Assembly (NCBI GenBank): GCA_950295325.1
Contig: OX485803.1
Location: 25,606,001-25,670,000 of the forward strand
Direction of reading: 5' to 3'
Length of the DNA: 64,000 bases
Source: Polytrichum commune
Taxonomy: Eukaryota; Streptophyta; Polytrichopsida; Polytrichales; Polytrichaceae
The notes below the pieces were generated by a model. It was not told the origin of the DNA. It made no database searches and worked only from the letters and a program-made list of their open reading frames with translations. Below, one piece after another: positions 35,386 through 47,030 of this stretch (position 1 is the stretch's first letter; every line of letters begins with the position of its first letter). The translations under genes and the position numbers were made by a program.

Positions 35386-35870
35386 TTGTTGGTGGAGGTA
35401 ATTAACAATGATCAAATTGCTTCACTCCCTCTAAGATTCATCTTAGATAACATTCTCTTTACACATGAGTCACTCCAACGGGCTAAGGAGTCGAGTCAAG
35501 ACTTAATCTTTCTTAAATTTGACTTTAGCAAAGCATATAATGGAGTTGCTTGGACCGTCATGTTTCAAGATATGGAGAAGTTAGGCATGCCTAACTTCCT
35601 TATCAATATGATAAGACTATTGTTATGTGATGCATTTGTCTCTGTCAAAATTATCAACCAAGTGACAAAACCTTTGGATTACTTAGAGGAGTTTGTTAGG
35701 TTTGCCCACTAGCTCCTTGCCTCCTTTTTGTAGTTGAAAAAGCTTTAAATGCCGCAATAAAAAAAATGAGGTAAGGATTGGCCTTCTTAAAGGCATCTCC
35801 CTTCTTGAACGACTTGCCCAACAAATAATTAGCCAATATGCTGACAACACTTCATTTAATGTGAGAGCGG
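35386..35870 (+). pseudogene. LINE ORF2: reverse transcriptase
   Basis: The open frame 35386-35712 reads RFILDNILFTHESLQRAKE then LIFLKFDFSKAYNGVAW, the RT block with the first catalytic Asp (FDFSKAY, where AYD is usual AYN here). VTKPLDY...GVRQGCPL is degraded to EEFVRFAH. In a second frame QIISQYADNTSF (about 35822-35857) is the YADD box changed to YADN. Motifs, order and spacing identify a LINE RT; the altered second Asp and frameshifts mean it is dead. Confidence 0.88.
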
Positions 35871-37259
35871 AGAAGAGGCTAGTGTGGATAATCTTGTAGG
35901 GATTGTTTGGAATTTCGGGCTTGCCTCTACCCTAGAGATTAATTGGCACAAAAAGTGTGGTGTACTAGTGTAGCAATGGTACTCAACTGGGTTACGTGGA
36001 GAACTATGAATGGAAATGGGCCGCCATTGGAGATTTGTCCAAGTTTCTCGGCACTCCTTTCGGCTTGAACCTTGAGTTACATGATGTTGACCAATTTCTT
36101 GTGAATAGGATCAAGGCCAAACTCAAATACTAGTCATGGTCTAAGAGCACTACAAGAGCATGGGTGAGTTGGGACGGCTGTGCAACGCCAAAGAAAGTTG
36201 GAGATCTACACCTTACTTCCCCATAGCACTCATGAGTATATGACTCATTCAAGCACTTCTACCTGCCCAATCGAATATGCAAATCTTGTTGAAGTATTGC
36301 ATCAAGCAACTCCAACCTTCTTATCATGGTTCATGGGGCCCTTCCTCACTCTGGGTGTTCTCTCTAAACTTTTCTATCAAAGGCTAGTCAAAAGTTTGGC
36401 ATCATATTGCTCATTCGTGGAATTTGATGGCACGCACAGTGATTTTTCTTTCTCCGTCTTGCTAGGAGGATATTTTACAACTTAACCTTTGGTGGCAAAT
36501 TGAATACAAAGGTTTGTTCTTCAGCATTACCATGGATACAAGCTTTGTACTTTATAGTAACGGTTTGAGATACTTCCAGGATATTTCGGATTCGGGGAGA
36601 AATCATTTTTTTAGGATGGGATGAAACACATACCAGATTTTCCCTTGCAAGCTTTTATTACGATTTTTGGGTCAAACTACGGGAACACTGCGGTTTGTTC
36701 TTTGATAGGATGGTTAGCCAACATGGAGCGCATCTCATTTCACATGAATGAGTTGGTTTGTACAAAAACCAAGAGGAGGAGTTGCCAGAATGGATGTTAG
36801 TGCAGGTCACTTTTAAGAATTTAATATCAAGCCCATCCAACTTAGTGTTGTGTTTACTGGTACTTTCCCCAAAATCCATAGTTGGGTTGCAATACTTTAC
36901 CCTTAGTGAAGTTAAACCGTATGCTAAGGATGTGGATACCACCAAAGGATTCTCGGGTTAGATCTCATGAGTTAGAGTGGACAAACTTTCATGTGGTAGT
37001 GCTTAGACCCCAATTTGATTTATTATTTGGAAAATTGGATTAGTTTTTCTTTGACCCGGAAAGTTGGCCTAAGATCACTCCCTTCTAGACATATTCAACC
37101 AAATTTGGAAGGAAGTGAATCACTAATAAAGGGAATCTTAAAAAACCAACCTCTGACAAATGGTAGAACAAAATTCTTACCTCCACCTCTCCAAATTGGA
37201 GGATCATTTGGCACAAGACAAGGCATAGAAGGAGGTGGCCTTCCTTTGATCAGTCATTC

Positions 37260-37420
37260 ATAAGGTAGTGGTGGTGAACAAATGGCATGGATGAATCTCG
37301 ACAAAGATTAATAAGAGTTGCCCTCATTGTGGCTCGCTAGTTGTAAAGTTGGTGAAGCACAAATTCTTCATTTGCCCTTTGGCTCAATAAGTGTGGCGCT
37401 ATGTAGCCAACATCAGTTAG
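37260..37420 (+). pseudogene. LINE ORF2: C-terminal zinc-ribbon
   Basis: One frame reads KVVVVNKW, INKSCPHCGSLVV, KHKFFICPLAQ and VWRYVAN. The CPHC, His and Cys arrangement fits the zinc-binding reverse transcriptase domain (zf-RVT) at the C-terminus of plant LINEs. In-frame stops replace likely Trp/Gln codons. Confidence 0.75.
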
Positions 37421-37690
37421 CAACTCTTTGCTAAAAGAAGTAACCTTGACCCTCATAAGTATTTTTCAACGATGCCTTGAGTGACTATGGTAAACTTGAG
37501 TGACAACGGAATTTCATGGATTTGGAAGAAAAAAAACACCAGATGTTGCCTACGAGGATGCTCTTAATTTTTTATTTTTTTGACAATGTTTGGTGTGTCA
37601 AGGGTCCTATTGTTTCTCATAGCAATTTAGTGGTTACTTGGAAAGTTAGGCCCAAGATGGGCATTATTTCTTAAGTACCCTTGTTTGGTT

Positions 37691-39160
37691 TGTTTCATTC
37701 AAGGTCCCCTTTTGCAATTGAATTCACTTTCAAATTATGCCAAAAAGAAGAAGAAAAAATGAGCCAAGTTTGTGATTGAGCTTCCTAGGCTTAACCCTTA
37801 GCTTCTTCGAGTGTATTGCACTTTCATTAAATCGTCTAAAAAGTAAGTTTTTTGGAGCTCAATTTTTATTGTACCTAAAATAAAAGTTGTTGCTAATGAT
37901 TCTCAGATCACATCAATACAATAGCAATACTTAGTAAAATGAATGATTTTCTATAATCAAGTTAGGATCATTAAAATTCAGGAAATTATGATAAATATAA
38001 GCAATAAAATTATAGTCAAAACATATCTTAAGAATAAATATGCACTCTCAGGGATGGAAAAGAGTCCTTAGAAAACTGACAATTTTCAATCAAAATAAAC
38101 ATGAAGTTACTATATGTAGAAATGTATCGACAGAGGAAAACGTTAGTTTATTCTCGACTTTAAAACTATCTTATGAACAGACTGGGATCAATAGCCATTG
38201 GCGAGGAATTTTCATGAGGAACACAATGATACCTATTGTGACCTTCCCAGCACCTTCCTTGTAGATGAATTTGGGTTCAAATGGCATTCATAAGCCCAAA
38301 ACGGGCCTCTCATGAAGTTAAGGCTTAATGAATGAGTTATATTAACTCAAGCTCATGTTGGATGTGATGTTCTTACTAATAATATCGAGAGCCAACACCT
38401 CGGGGCCGTCATTTAAGAACACTAGGAGTCACCAGTGCTACATTATCCCAACTCATAGATAATCATTTATGTATAAAAAGAGCATGCTGAGTCAGCACCT
38501 AGTTTAAGCCTGAAACCCATGTGAAGGAGACCCTTTTTTGATTCTTCTCTTGGCTTTATAAAGGACCAGTTTGCCACTTGTGACCAGTGCCCGTGAAACA
38601 AAACACGGTTCATGATTTTCTCATAGTCACGGTTGGCGGTCCGAAGGCCATGACCAAGGAGAAATCCACGTCACATTTTAGAAGCCTCGGTCACGCACCA
38701 TAGTGTACAACACACATAGACCGGGACGTAGTGGTTTCGAAAGAAATGAGAATAGATTACAATAGATGATATTTAAAAAATGAAAATAAGATTTGCTGAA
38801 ATATAGTTTCCTTTGACGTTTATTTTTTGTTGAGATAGTCTATGTGGTTTTTGTGTTGCAAAATTCAAGTGACCACCAAACATTATCCACTCCCTACTGG
38901 ACATGTATTTCACTCATGTCACTTCCCTATACACTAGGTACTATATACTAGGCCCAACTTCCTTGCGACCAATGGACAAGAAGCCATCATTTTACTTAGG
39001 AGCATGTTGAGTCCCAAATGAATATAAATAAATAAACAACGAACGCCAGGGGGCAATCCGACGTGAATTTGAACCCGTTGGCCCTACTATGCTCAAGAAT
39101 CCTCTTGGTGCATGGCAGTGTTTACTGCCTATCTTGCGGTGTGTGGGCTCTTGGCTTCCT
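37691..39160. other. Spacer, nothing recognised
   Basis: Short frames only. A region at 38565-38740 weakly resembles the ends of element 9865-10732 but without clear boundaries. Confidence 0.35.
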
Positions 39161-39179
39161 ACATATTTGGCTAGTTTTC

Positions 39180-39275
39180 CCTATCAAGTAGAGAGAAGAT
39201 TCCACAACGGAATCGAACCGCCAACCACTCCATTTGAAAATGGGTACCTCTCCACTATCACCCAGTAGTTCAGGG
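39180..39275 (-). mobile_element. tRNA-like SINE head candidate
   Basis: On the minus strand a perfect B-box GGTTCGATTCC lies at 39219-39209, preceded about 30 bases upstream by a weak A-box (GTGATAGTGGAGAGG). A second B-box-like GGGTTCAAATTC is at 39077-39066. No full tRNA clover-leaf can be drawn. Confidence 0.4.
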
Positions 39276-39744
39276 TCATCTCGGACTGTGTTGAATCCCA
39301 TTGTTAGGAGAGAGTTGATTTCAATCCTTTCATTTACCTATAATTAATGGAGAGTCTTTATGGGCGAATTATGATTGGCCGCGTCTCCTCAAAAGAAATT
39401 CTTGTCTCGTTTGTCTCATTGTGGGCATTTGGCAATACAACTTCTTTTGAATCCGTACACCTACATCAAAGACAAAAGAGGCGTGTGTATGTGTTTTTGT
39501 TTTCTTTTGTTGGAAGTTCTTCCTACTTCCTCTCACCTTGTCCCCCTCTTAGACGAAATTTTTGTGGACTATCTTTGCTTCTCTTTTGAGTCGTGGTGCA
39601 TGCTTGCTCGCATCGAAGTTGAACCGATGTTGGCACTTTCAATTTCATGTGCATTTTTTTGACAATGATTTTGTTCATCCAATCAACAATTGTGAAACAC
39701 AATTACTACCATTTCAAGATTTAAAATTGGAATTCATTTTTTGT

Positions 39745-39860
39745 TTGTTTTTTGGGCACAAATTGAGAAAATCAATTGCAAAGGTAACCCAAAATACAAC
39801 CAACCCGGGCGAGCCAGCGCAACCCAAGTGGAAATCAAGAAATAATGCTAAATTGGAACT
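39745..39860 (+). repeat. Dispersed repeat Q, copy 1
   Basis: Shares CAATTGCAAAGG, CAAAATACAA and AAGTGGAAATCAAGAAATAATGCT in order with 42878-42975. Function unknown. Confidence 0.7.
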
Positions 39861-40554
39861 CATTTTGAGATGCAACATTTATATGTTTTTAAAGTGAACA
39901 ATATCTATCCCTTTAAGTGATCACATATGGCCACAAACCTCTAATACACATAGGCCCCTCCTGGCAAATGTGTTAGCAATCAAGCCCATATTGTTTATTC
40001 CTTGAATGTTCAAGGTGCTTAATGTACATCCATACACACAATCTCTATGAGCCTCGCCAAGTCTTACATCACATAGTCAAACTTTTGGTTTTATGCATTA
40101 TTTTGTGTGAAGGAGGAAATGTAAACATGCTCACATGTGACAATGATGATCAAAATACAAAGCATGTGTTTTGCATTTAAGAGCACCCTTGGTACGTATT
40201 TAAATCCCAATCTTCAATAACATTAAAAAATGCAGCCAATTTGAATAGTGCATTGTAAGAATGGATTGATCTTAGATAAGTTCACTTTTGACACAATTGG
40301 CTAAAAATGGAAGTATGCATCTCAAGTTCATGTGTTCCAACATGCGGAGGCCCATATCAAGAATCTTAGACATATCACCTTTTTCAAATGAGTTGAAAAT
40401 CTTAATGTGATTGAAGATTTGGGTTGAAACACACAACATGGGTGCCCTTGGATGTAATCACATTCAATATTTTGATCTCAAAGTCATATGTGAGTCTATT
40501 TTCATGTCCCGTTTGACATAAGATAACATACCATATACTACGAAACCCGGAAAT

Positions 40555-40643
40555 ACAAATATTGTAAGTTTATGAATTCGTGAGGCTCATAGAAATTGTA
40601 ATTATCGGTCGTACATTGAGCCCTTTCGTCCTTTAAAGGTTGA
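40555..40643 (-). mobile_element. piggyBac-like right terminus, degraded
   Basis: Resembles 34275-34359 and ends CGTCCTTTAAAGG then TTGA, one change from TTAA. A possible left end, ATCCCTTTAAG at about 39909, is weak. Confidence 0.35.
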
Positions 40644-41900
40644 TAGATTATGAGGACATAGGCCAATCTCATCATAACACACATCTTTTTGATGTCCAAT
40701 GTTACCTACCTATAATAAGCCTTGCCAATGCCATATAGGTACCACTTTATTATAGATGTCCGGCTAAGAAGATTGACAACACAAAGCACACATACATTGA
40801 AAATCATGGCTCCAAACTTGCTTGTGTAGTACACACCATCCGTATCATAACTTTGACACGTTGGTGCATCAACTGAAATAAAGAATGGGGGATTTGACAA
40901 CCACACCATTTTATTCAAATAATATGGGCCACACTAATTCCAAGCATCCACATTTTGAAATCAATTTTGGACCACAATGACTATAAAATTGAAATTAATT
41001 ATGGGTTATTAAGAATTGGCATGCACCACACATACATTATGGTGGTCAAAACAAGGTGTATTGAGAAGTCAATCAATGTGAGGAATATGTCATGTGCCAC
41101 CGCTGCTATCACTGGTGTGCATCACATTATATCACATCACATAATCTACTTACTGGAAATTTGTCTAGGCAATGACAATGTGTTGTTGGGATTTAAAATT
41201 GTTTCAAAGGAGGTAGATAGAAACATACAAATTTTTGTATATGCACATGGCAGGGTGAGCATCAAGAAGCTAGGCGGCTTCGTGTTTTGCCATGAATTCA
41301 ACATAGAATATTTTGGTGTCATGAGAGTTGTCAGTGTATATACTTTGCACCAGCGGGAATTAAGAGAGGGGTGCGGGTGGGAGATGATGTGAGAGAGTCA
41401 GGAGGGGAATTTTTTATTTTTTATTTTTATAAAATGTGGAGAGTGGGGAGGGTGGGGAGGGTGGGTTGTGTTTCTTTGAAGGGATGGACTCAAATGAGGG
41501 ACATTGAAGTTGGGTACTTGCAACCTAGATATTATGGAAAGAGGTTGTTGTGGTATTGTAGTGTATCCTAGAAAGTGATCCAAGATTTGTATATTGATGT
41601 GTTGAGTCACAAGGGGTTTAGTTAAGTTGGTTCTAATTGGTGTCAAGAAGTAGAAGGATGGTCATGGTGGAGTCCAGCCGGGACGCCGCGGCTTGGGCCT
41701 ATTTGACATCATAGTTGGCCTTAGGGTAGGATGCAATTCCTTTGCTAGTCCTCTTGTGGGAGTAGATAGACCATGCGGCACCAAAGATACTTTAGTGAAG
41801 GTGGGGGTTGCAAAAGGATGTAAGTGAGTTAGGGTTTATTAGGTATAGAAAGAGAACAAGCTTTGTAGGCTGAGTAATGTTACAAGCATTTGTTTTATGA
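40644..41900. other. Spacer with an unassigned 145-codon frame
   Basis: A plus-strand frame at 40955-41392 has no domain I recognise and no typical coding neighbours. A G-rich stretch GGGGAGGGTGGGGAGGGTGGG lies at about 41445-41465. Confidence 0.3.
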
Positions 41901-41903
41901 CTA

Positions 41904-41974
41904 GGGTTAGTTTTCATGTAGGCCGCTTGCCCACTAGAACCCAATGGGCAAGTGGCCTACACGGGGACTAACCC
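41904..41974. mobile_element. 71-bp foldback of Tourist-like family T3
   Basis: Only the two terminal repeats of the family remain, forming a hairpin (GTAGGCCGCTTGCCCA pairs with TGGGCAAGTGGCCTAC). Flanks are CTA and TTA. The complete relative is 42036-42416, 61 bp downstream. Confidence 0.75.
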
Positions 41975-42035
41975 TTACGATTTTCTTGTGTGACCTCAAA
42001 ACACCCATGAATGAACAACTAACATGTCCCATTTA

Positions 42036-42416
42036 GGGTGAGCTTCCATGTGGGCCGCTTGCCCACCATATTCTAGTGTGAATAAAGACAACCCACCCAA
42101 ATGTAGAGGGAATATAGTGGGATAGGATTTCTATAGGCCAACTCGCTTCTCCCAACTTCTCAAATCTGGACCCACCTACTAACCTCCTCCTCCTTCTAAA
42201 ACTAAGTCTTCAATCCTTCGGTGACTGGAACTTGTAGGTCAAACATTTTTTTAGTGGATACATGAAAGTCTAGCGGCCCATGTCCATGACCCTCCACATT
42301 CTAGCAAACCACCATAATATAATTGGATGCCAGCTTGTGCTTAACAACATGAGAACACCTCCGATCCACTATTCCCTAGAATCTAGTGTGCGAGCGGCCT
42401 ACACGGAAACTCACCC
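42036..42416. mobile_element. Tourist-like MITE, complete (family T3)
   Basis: A 381-bp element with ends GGGTGAGCTTCCATGTGGGC and the reverse complement GCCTACACGGAAACTCACCC. TTA is duplicated at 42033-42035 and 42417-42419. Typical of PIF/Harbinger MITEs. Confidence 0.88.
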
Positions 42417-42877
42417 TTAGTGGGGGCCACTCTTCCCTTATTAAATTACATCAATGCTTGTGCAATCAGAGAGGCACACCCATGTAATGAAGGTGGAAGC
42501 ATAGCGGTACACATAATTCAACACTTTTTCTTGCCACTTTCGTCCCCACAGTCACTTATAATTGAAAGCATGAAATTCACAGCATAAATTCATAGCATCA
42601 CTTGATTCCAAACTTCGAAGACACTGAAATAACATAAATAATGAGGTTCCTCTAAATTCTTAGGAGGAAATTGTTAAGTATGGTTACTCAACTACAAAGG
42701 ATCATCATGGTAACGGAAGTTAACAATTGGATGTATGGGGCCGCCTAATTTTATATGAAAGATTTATTTCAAAAGACTCTAATCTCCATCTATATTGAGT
42801 TAGTTCATATAGAGTATAAATGATGGTGACGGGGTAAAGTTTCTGACTACTTAGTGCCACTTTTTTTACATTTTTTT

Positions 42878-42975
42878 GGCACAAATTGAAACTCAATTGC
42901 AAAGGAATCCAAAATACAATCAACTCGGACTAACCAGTGCGCCCCCGAGTGGAAATCAAGAAATAATGCTCATTT
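42878..42975 (+). repeat. Dispersed repeat Q, copy 2
   Basis: Matches 39745-39860 in the same orientation, about 3.1 kb away. Confidence 0.7.
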
Positions 42976-43003
42976 GTGGCCTATTCTTCCACGTAACAAC
43001 TTA

Positions 43004-43741
43004 GTGCCACTTTCACACACGAGCCAAGGGCCATGACCATGTAAGGTCGAGGCATCCATAGTCGGCCAAGTTCGTTATATGACCGCTTACTAGGGTTATG
43101 CAATACTGACATGAATGGGATTTATGTTTTTAAGGTGAATGGAGTTAAGGTTTATGTGGTGGCAGCTTGTGATTGATTACCCTCATAAGAGTTTTGACCA
43201 CTATTGTAGCCAAGCATAAGAATTTAGATAAGTGGTTGCGGATTAACCTATAGATTGACTATGTGTTATCCTAACTTTACGGCTTCAAAATTTGTGGCAG
43301 TTTCCATCTTCATGAAAAGAAAAAAGAAAAAGGGAAAAAATTGCATTCTCCTTATGATTTTTTTTCTCTTCTCAAAGAAAATAATGCCTCGCTATTACTC
43401 CTCCTCTAGATGCAAACTCTCTTATTTTATTGGTTATAGATGCCTCAACCTTAAATATTGAGGTCCTTGATTCTCATCAAAAGGCCATACCCGCTGACTT
43501 TGTCTGCCGGATTCTGGCTTGGAGGTGGGCATGACGCATATTCCGTCATACCAAGAAGCATTATTTTATAATTTGCAATGTATGAATTCATGTAGACTTT
43601 TCATCCATGATAATTGTGTTGGGCCCTTTGGCTTTCACCTTCTAGCGTGAAGTGAATTGGGATTGTGCTGGCCTTTTTGACCAATGAGAGATCCTAGAAT
43701 GCAATGGTCATGGGCCTTCAGTCTTGTGTGCAAAGTGGGCC
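43004..43741 (+). mobile_element. Degraded T1-family Tourist-like element (copy D)
   Basis: The left end GTGCCACTTTCACACACGAG follows TTA. The right end has CCATGTAGAC-like, CCAATGAGAG, AATGGTCATGGGCC and GTGTGCAAAGTGGGCC. It is about 740 bp, longer than copies B and C, so it holds extra sequence in the middle. The right flank no longer shows TTA. Confidence 0.6.
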
Positions 43742-44739
43742 GAGTATTCAGTTGGAACTGCATTGAACATAAAATGGCTTGTGATCTTAAAGGGCCAAAG
43801 TGACTACAAACAATTTGATATGGCTCTATTGAATAGATGCAAAACAACAACTATGTATCATAAAAAATTTACGTGAGATTGGATTGGCAACCAAACCTTG
43901 TAGAAAACTTATCAAATTATCATCACAACCACAAATCTCTGCCAAATATTTATACTTTTACATATGTAATAATGTCACATTTAACATTGACTATAAGGAA
44001 AACAAAACAAAAACAAAAGAAGATGAATGATGAGACATAGCATTGTTAGTCTCTTTGGACTCGTTATGTAAGACCGGTTGAGAAAAAGTAACCAAACGAA
44101 CCCTTGTATACGTTAACAATGGAAAGCGTGGTGGATGTGTGGGGGAGGGAAACCGTTGGAAAAGAAAGGGCTTGAGAAATAACTTGTGATATATATGGAG
44201 GGAGTTTGAAGGGTAGGAAAGTACCATTGTAAGGCCCCGATGTATGTGGATTTTTCCGTGGCGAGGTGTGGGCCCCACTCCTTTCCACAAGCCAACAATA
44301 TGGGGGTGAATCATCATAATTCATGCGGGTGTGTGTACCTCACCTTCCCTCCCGCTTGGAAAAGCATGGCAAAAGCACACTCGGGTTGGTGGGCAAAAGG
44401 GCCCTCACGGGGGACCCGGGATATATCTTAATGTTCCTTTGCTCTTACTCAACACACTTTGCACTCCACCCCACACCTCCAACTCCCGTTACCTATGAAG
44501 GAGACCAACGTCCCTTTCGGCATGGAAACTATGGGGCTCACATATGTTGTTATATCCACCCCCACACCTAGTGGACGAATGAACGTCTCGATCGCTTGCT
44601 TTTCGATGCGAACGTGGACTTGGCCTTCGGGTTTTACACTATTGTATTATGTTTGGATAGAGGCTACGTCGATGCTTAAAGGCTCTCTAGACCTCAAGAC
44701 CGTACAATATTGATCTACTCACGGGGTTCGTTCACGTAG
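43742..44739. other. Spacer, nothing recognised
   Basis: Somewhat more GC-rich around 44200-44700, with overlapping frames on both strands and no domain. Confidence 0.35.
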
Positions 44740-44995
44740 ACCATATTATGTTTGGATCAACCTAACAAGAGATCGGATTACATGCTTAAGATTTGGTAAC
44801 CATTTTAGACATGATAATGAACATAGTTGGGAGGAATGAGGGGAGGGGGGGGGGTAAACCTATATAACCATTTAACAACTCCTAGAATCGGCACCTTTGA
44901 CAATGAATAGGATATTCACACGAATACCATCTTGCACTAATTGCGTGCTTCATGTCCTATGGAAAGTGGGGCGCAAAGAGAATAGTGTCCGTGGT
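44740..44995 (+). repeat. Dispersed repeat R', copy
   Basis: Blocks GGATTACATGCTTAAG, CTATATAACCATTTAACAA and TTTGACAATGAATAGGATATTCA match 48345-48670, 63530-63790 and (minus) 62640-63000. A G-rich run is added at about 44835-44854. Confidence 0.6.
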
Positions 44996-46200
44996 AAGAC
45001 CCGCTTACCCTTGATTATCCCTCACCACTACTTATGCATGCATACCGTTTCACATTTGGCCATGAATCATGGCGATAGATGCCCCAACACCGCCATATTA
45101 AGGACACCAAACAAAATGCAGGTCCCACTAGCCACCCTAGGATTCATTTGCCCCAAATAAACTATGTAAAATAACATAAAATACAAGCCATTGCGACACA
45201 CTTAACTTGGGGAAGGTCGAAGCCTTGTTGGTCTTAGAGGCGGGATATACAAGACAACAAAATTCATGAATGATTCAATTATTCCTTGACCAAAAATTAT
45301 CGACTACCGACCCAAATTCACATCGTTGCATTTGCCCCTCCGCTCTTAGCCCTCGTCTTCTTCGACGGCCCAAAAAAAAAAGGATTCCCCCTCCAAGCCT
45401 TCTCCCTCGCTTCTTCCCCCATGTCGTCAAACATAAAGAAAACAAAGTAAGTATATATTCGTTAATTAGAGACTTTGGAATGTCTCAAAATAAATGAAAA
45501 TGGTTTAATACCTGGTTTAATCTCTTATTGTGATGACATGTATTTGTGCCAAATTGGTTAGTGTTGCTCATGCAAATTGTTTTATTAAGTCACATTAAAT
45601 ATTTTGTGTTTTTCTTGTTCTTTATTTGAAAACTATGTCCTTAAATAGTCTCAAAATCATGAAAGAATCTCCAATTACTGAATGTAGTGATTGAAACTTT
45701 GTGGAAATTAGTCCCTCGATATTGGAGCAAATAGCCGGTCCACCACATTCGTGCCAAATAATTCAATTTTTTCTTCCAAGAGTCGGTATGGGTAGTTAAT
45801 AATAATAGAAACTTAACTTCTAACAATTATTTTTAGTAGTTTTGGCTTGTCCATCAATATCCAATGAATAGGTGTTAGGTGTCCACAATGCACAGTAAAT
45901 CAACTGCAAGATGTGAGAGAAAAGACCCCTCCCATTTATAGTGTATAAAAGCAAAGTGGGAGTAGTATGCACAATCCATGTGGAATATGCAACCTTAAAG
46001 ATGAATCCCTGGTAAGTCCTCTTGTATGTATTTTTTTTGTATCTTCAAATAAAAAAAACTTCTCATGTAGGTCATGCTAAGTTATTGATTGTGTAACGAA
46101 CCTCTCACCGGTTTATCACCAACTTCCACACTAACACGTATCAACCCAAAACAATCATAGACCAAGTAGGTCTTGGTTTAAGCTCAACCACCTGACCATA

Positions 46201-46765
46201 GGAGAGAGACCAAAGGTGCTCTCTCCTCCCCCGAGCTTCTTCTTATGTTGAAGCACTACTTTTACTTTCTATCTTTACATATAGTAAAAGTATCATATTC
46301 ATAGCTCTATCTTTTAGTTTTACTATGAATCTTCCATCGTTGGTTCTTCTAGAACCTTCTTCCATCTCTTATCTCAATCTCATTCTTCCAATTGGAATTG
46401 TCTTATTCCAATTGGATTCATCCATCCTTCTTTCTAGTTGGAACTGTCTAATTCCAACTAAATTCATCCATCCATTCTTCTAGTTGGAACTGTCTAATTC
46501 CAACTAGATCTATCTATTCATTAAGAGTTGTCTAACTCCAATGAATAACATTCATCTTTCCAATTCTGGAGTGGTCCAACTCCAATGCACCTCATCGAGA
46601 GTTGTCTAACTCATATGCATGTGTTCTCAATATGGAATGGTCTAATTCCAATGCACTATATGCGGAGCTGTCTAACTCCAGTGCACATGTTGTCAATCTG
46701 GAGTTGTCTATCTCCAATCCATCCATCTTCAACTAGGAGTTGTCTAGCTCCCATCATCCATTGCT
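46201..46765. repeat. Array of about 15 serial small hairpins in the LTR
   Basis: Successive palindromes with different stems: GGAGAGAG/CTCTCTCC (46201-46226), GCTTC/GAAGC, TACTTTTACT/AGTAAAAGTA (46257-46292), ATTCATAG/CTATGAAT (46297-46330), GGTTCT/AGAACC (46342-46356), CCAATTGGAAT/ATTCCAATTGG (46388-46415), TAGTTGGAA/TTCCAACTA (46435-46460), again at about 46481-46506. Then follow seven with GGAR...YTCC stems around a GTCTA-like loop to about 46755. In the later units stem changes keep pairing (GGAA/TTCC versus GGAG/CTCC). Confidence 0.85.
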
Positions 46766-46891
46766 TACACACTGGCACATGTGATTAGAATATTCAATTA
46801 TCCATCAATGTTGGTAGTTACCTTACAATGACACTACCATCGATGACTAGGTGTCCATACATCCAACCTCGTCATCATGGTATACATTAGA

Positions 46892-47030
46892 TATCACATT
46901 GTCAATTAGCCTTGTCGTTGAGGACGCCTCGTCGTCGTAGGATGACAACTAGGTGTAGTTACTTTACAATATCACATTTATCAATTAGCCTCGTCGTTGT
47001 AGGATGACAACTAGGTGTAGTTACATTACA
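46892..47030 (+). repeat. Partial direct repeat at LTR 3' end
   Basis: Two units share TATCACATT, TCAATTAGCC, CGTCGTTG and AGGATGACAACTAGGTGTAG plus TTACNTTACA: 46892-46969 and 46970-47030. The first has an extra GAGGACGCCTCGTCG-like segment. Confidence 0.8.

Larger units (their letters stand above)
34353..37690 (+). mobile_element. 5'-truncated LINE (L1-like plant type), decayed
   Basis: Translated pieces in order give: the tail of an endonuclease domain (FSNHHPISLLIN), the linker, RT (FSKAYNGV...YADN), the post-RT segment (KLKYWSWSKS, STTRAWVSWDGC), LYSNGLRYFQDI, and a CPHC...H...C zinc-ribbon near 37320-37400. The 5' part with most of the endonuclease is missing, as is usual for LINEs. 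Several stops and frameshifts are present. It differs from the C-rich LINE in composition and motifs. The 3' end is not sharply defined and no poly-A tail is obvious. Confidence 0.85.
46092..47030. mobile_element. Solo LTR with GATTG target duplication
   Basis: A 939-bp unit starts TGTAACGAACC and ends GTTACATTACA, giving the TG...CA ends of retrotransposon LTRs. The exact 5-bp duplication GATTG lies at 46087-46091 and 47031-47035. No internal gag-pol or second LTR is present, so it is a solo LTR left by LTR-LTR recombination. TGTAAC...TTACA ends are common in Ty3/Gypsy LTRs, but no coding part is available to confirm the superfamily. Its middle is a hairpin array and its end holds a partial direct repeat. 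Confidence 0.9.

Noticed and set aside
38565-38745. Another copy of the T4 element (9865-10732)
   Set aside because: A few shared words (GTGACCAGTGCCC-like, CATGACCAAG) but no TAA duplication or consistent inverted ends.
39190-39264. Functional tRNA gene on the minus strand
   Set aside because: The B-box is perfect, but acceptor and D arms do not pair and the A-box is poor.
39909-40643. Complete piggyBac-like element
   Set aside because: Only the right end is convincing; the proposed left end lacks TTAA and differs from the other termini.
40955-41392. 145-codon plus-strand frame
   Set aside because: No domain, signal or membrane pattern that I recognise, not repeated in the window, and its length is possible by chance in 64 kb. 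Not called as a gene.
46385-46765. Hairpin repeats as a CRISPR-like array
   Set aside because: The units vary in sequence and spacing, the setting is eukaryotic, and they lie inside an LTR with an exact target duplication.
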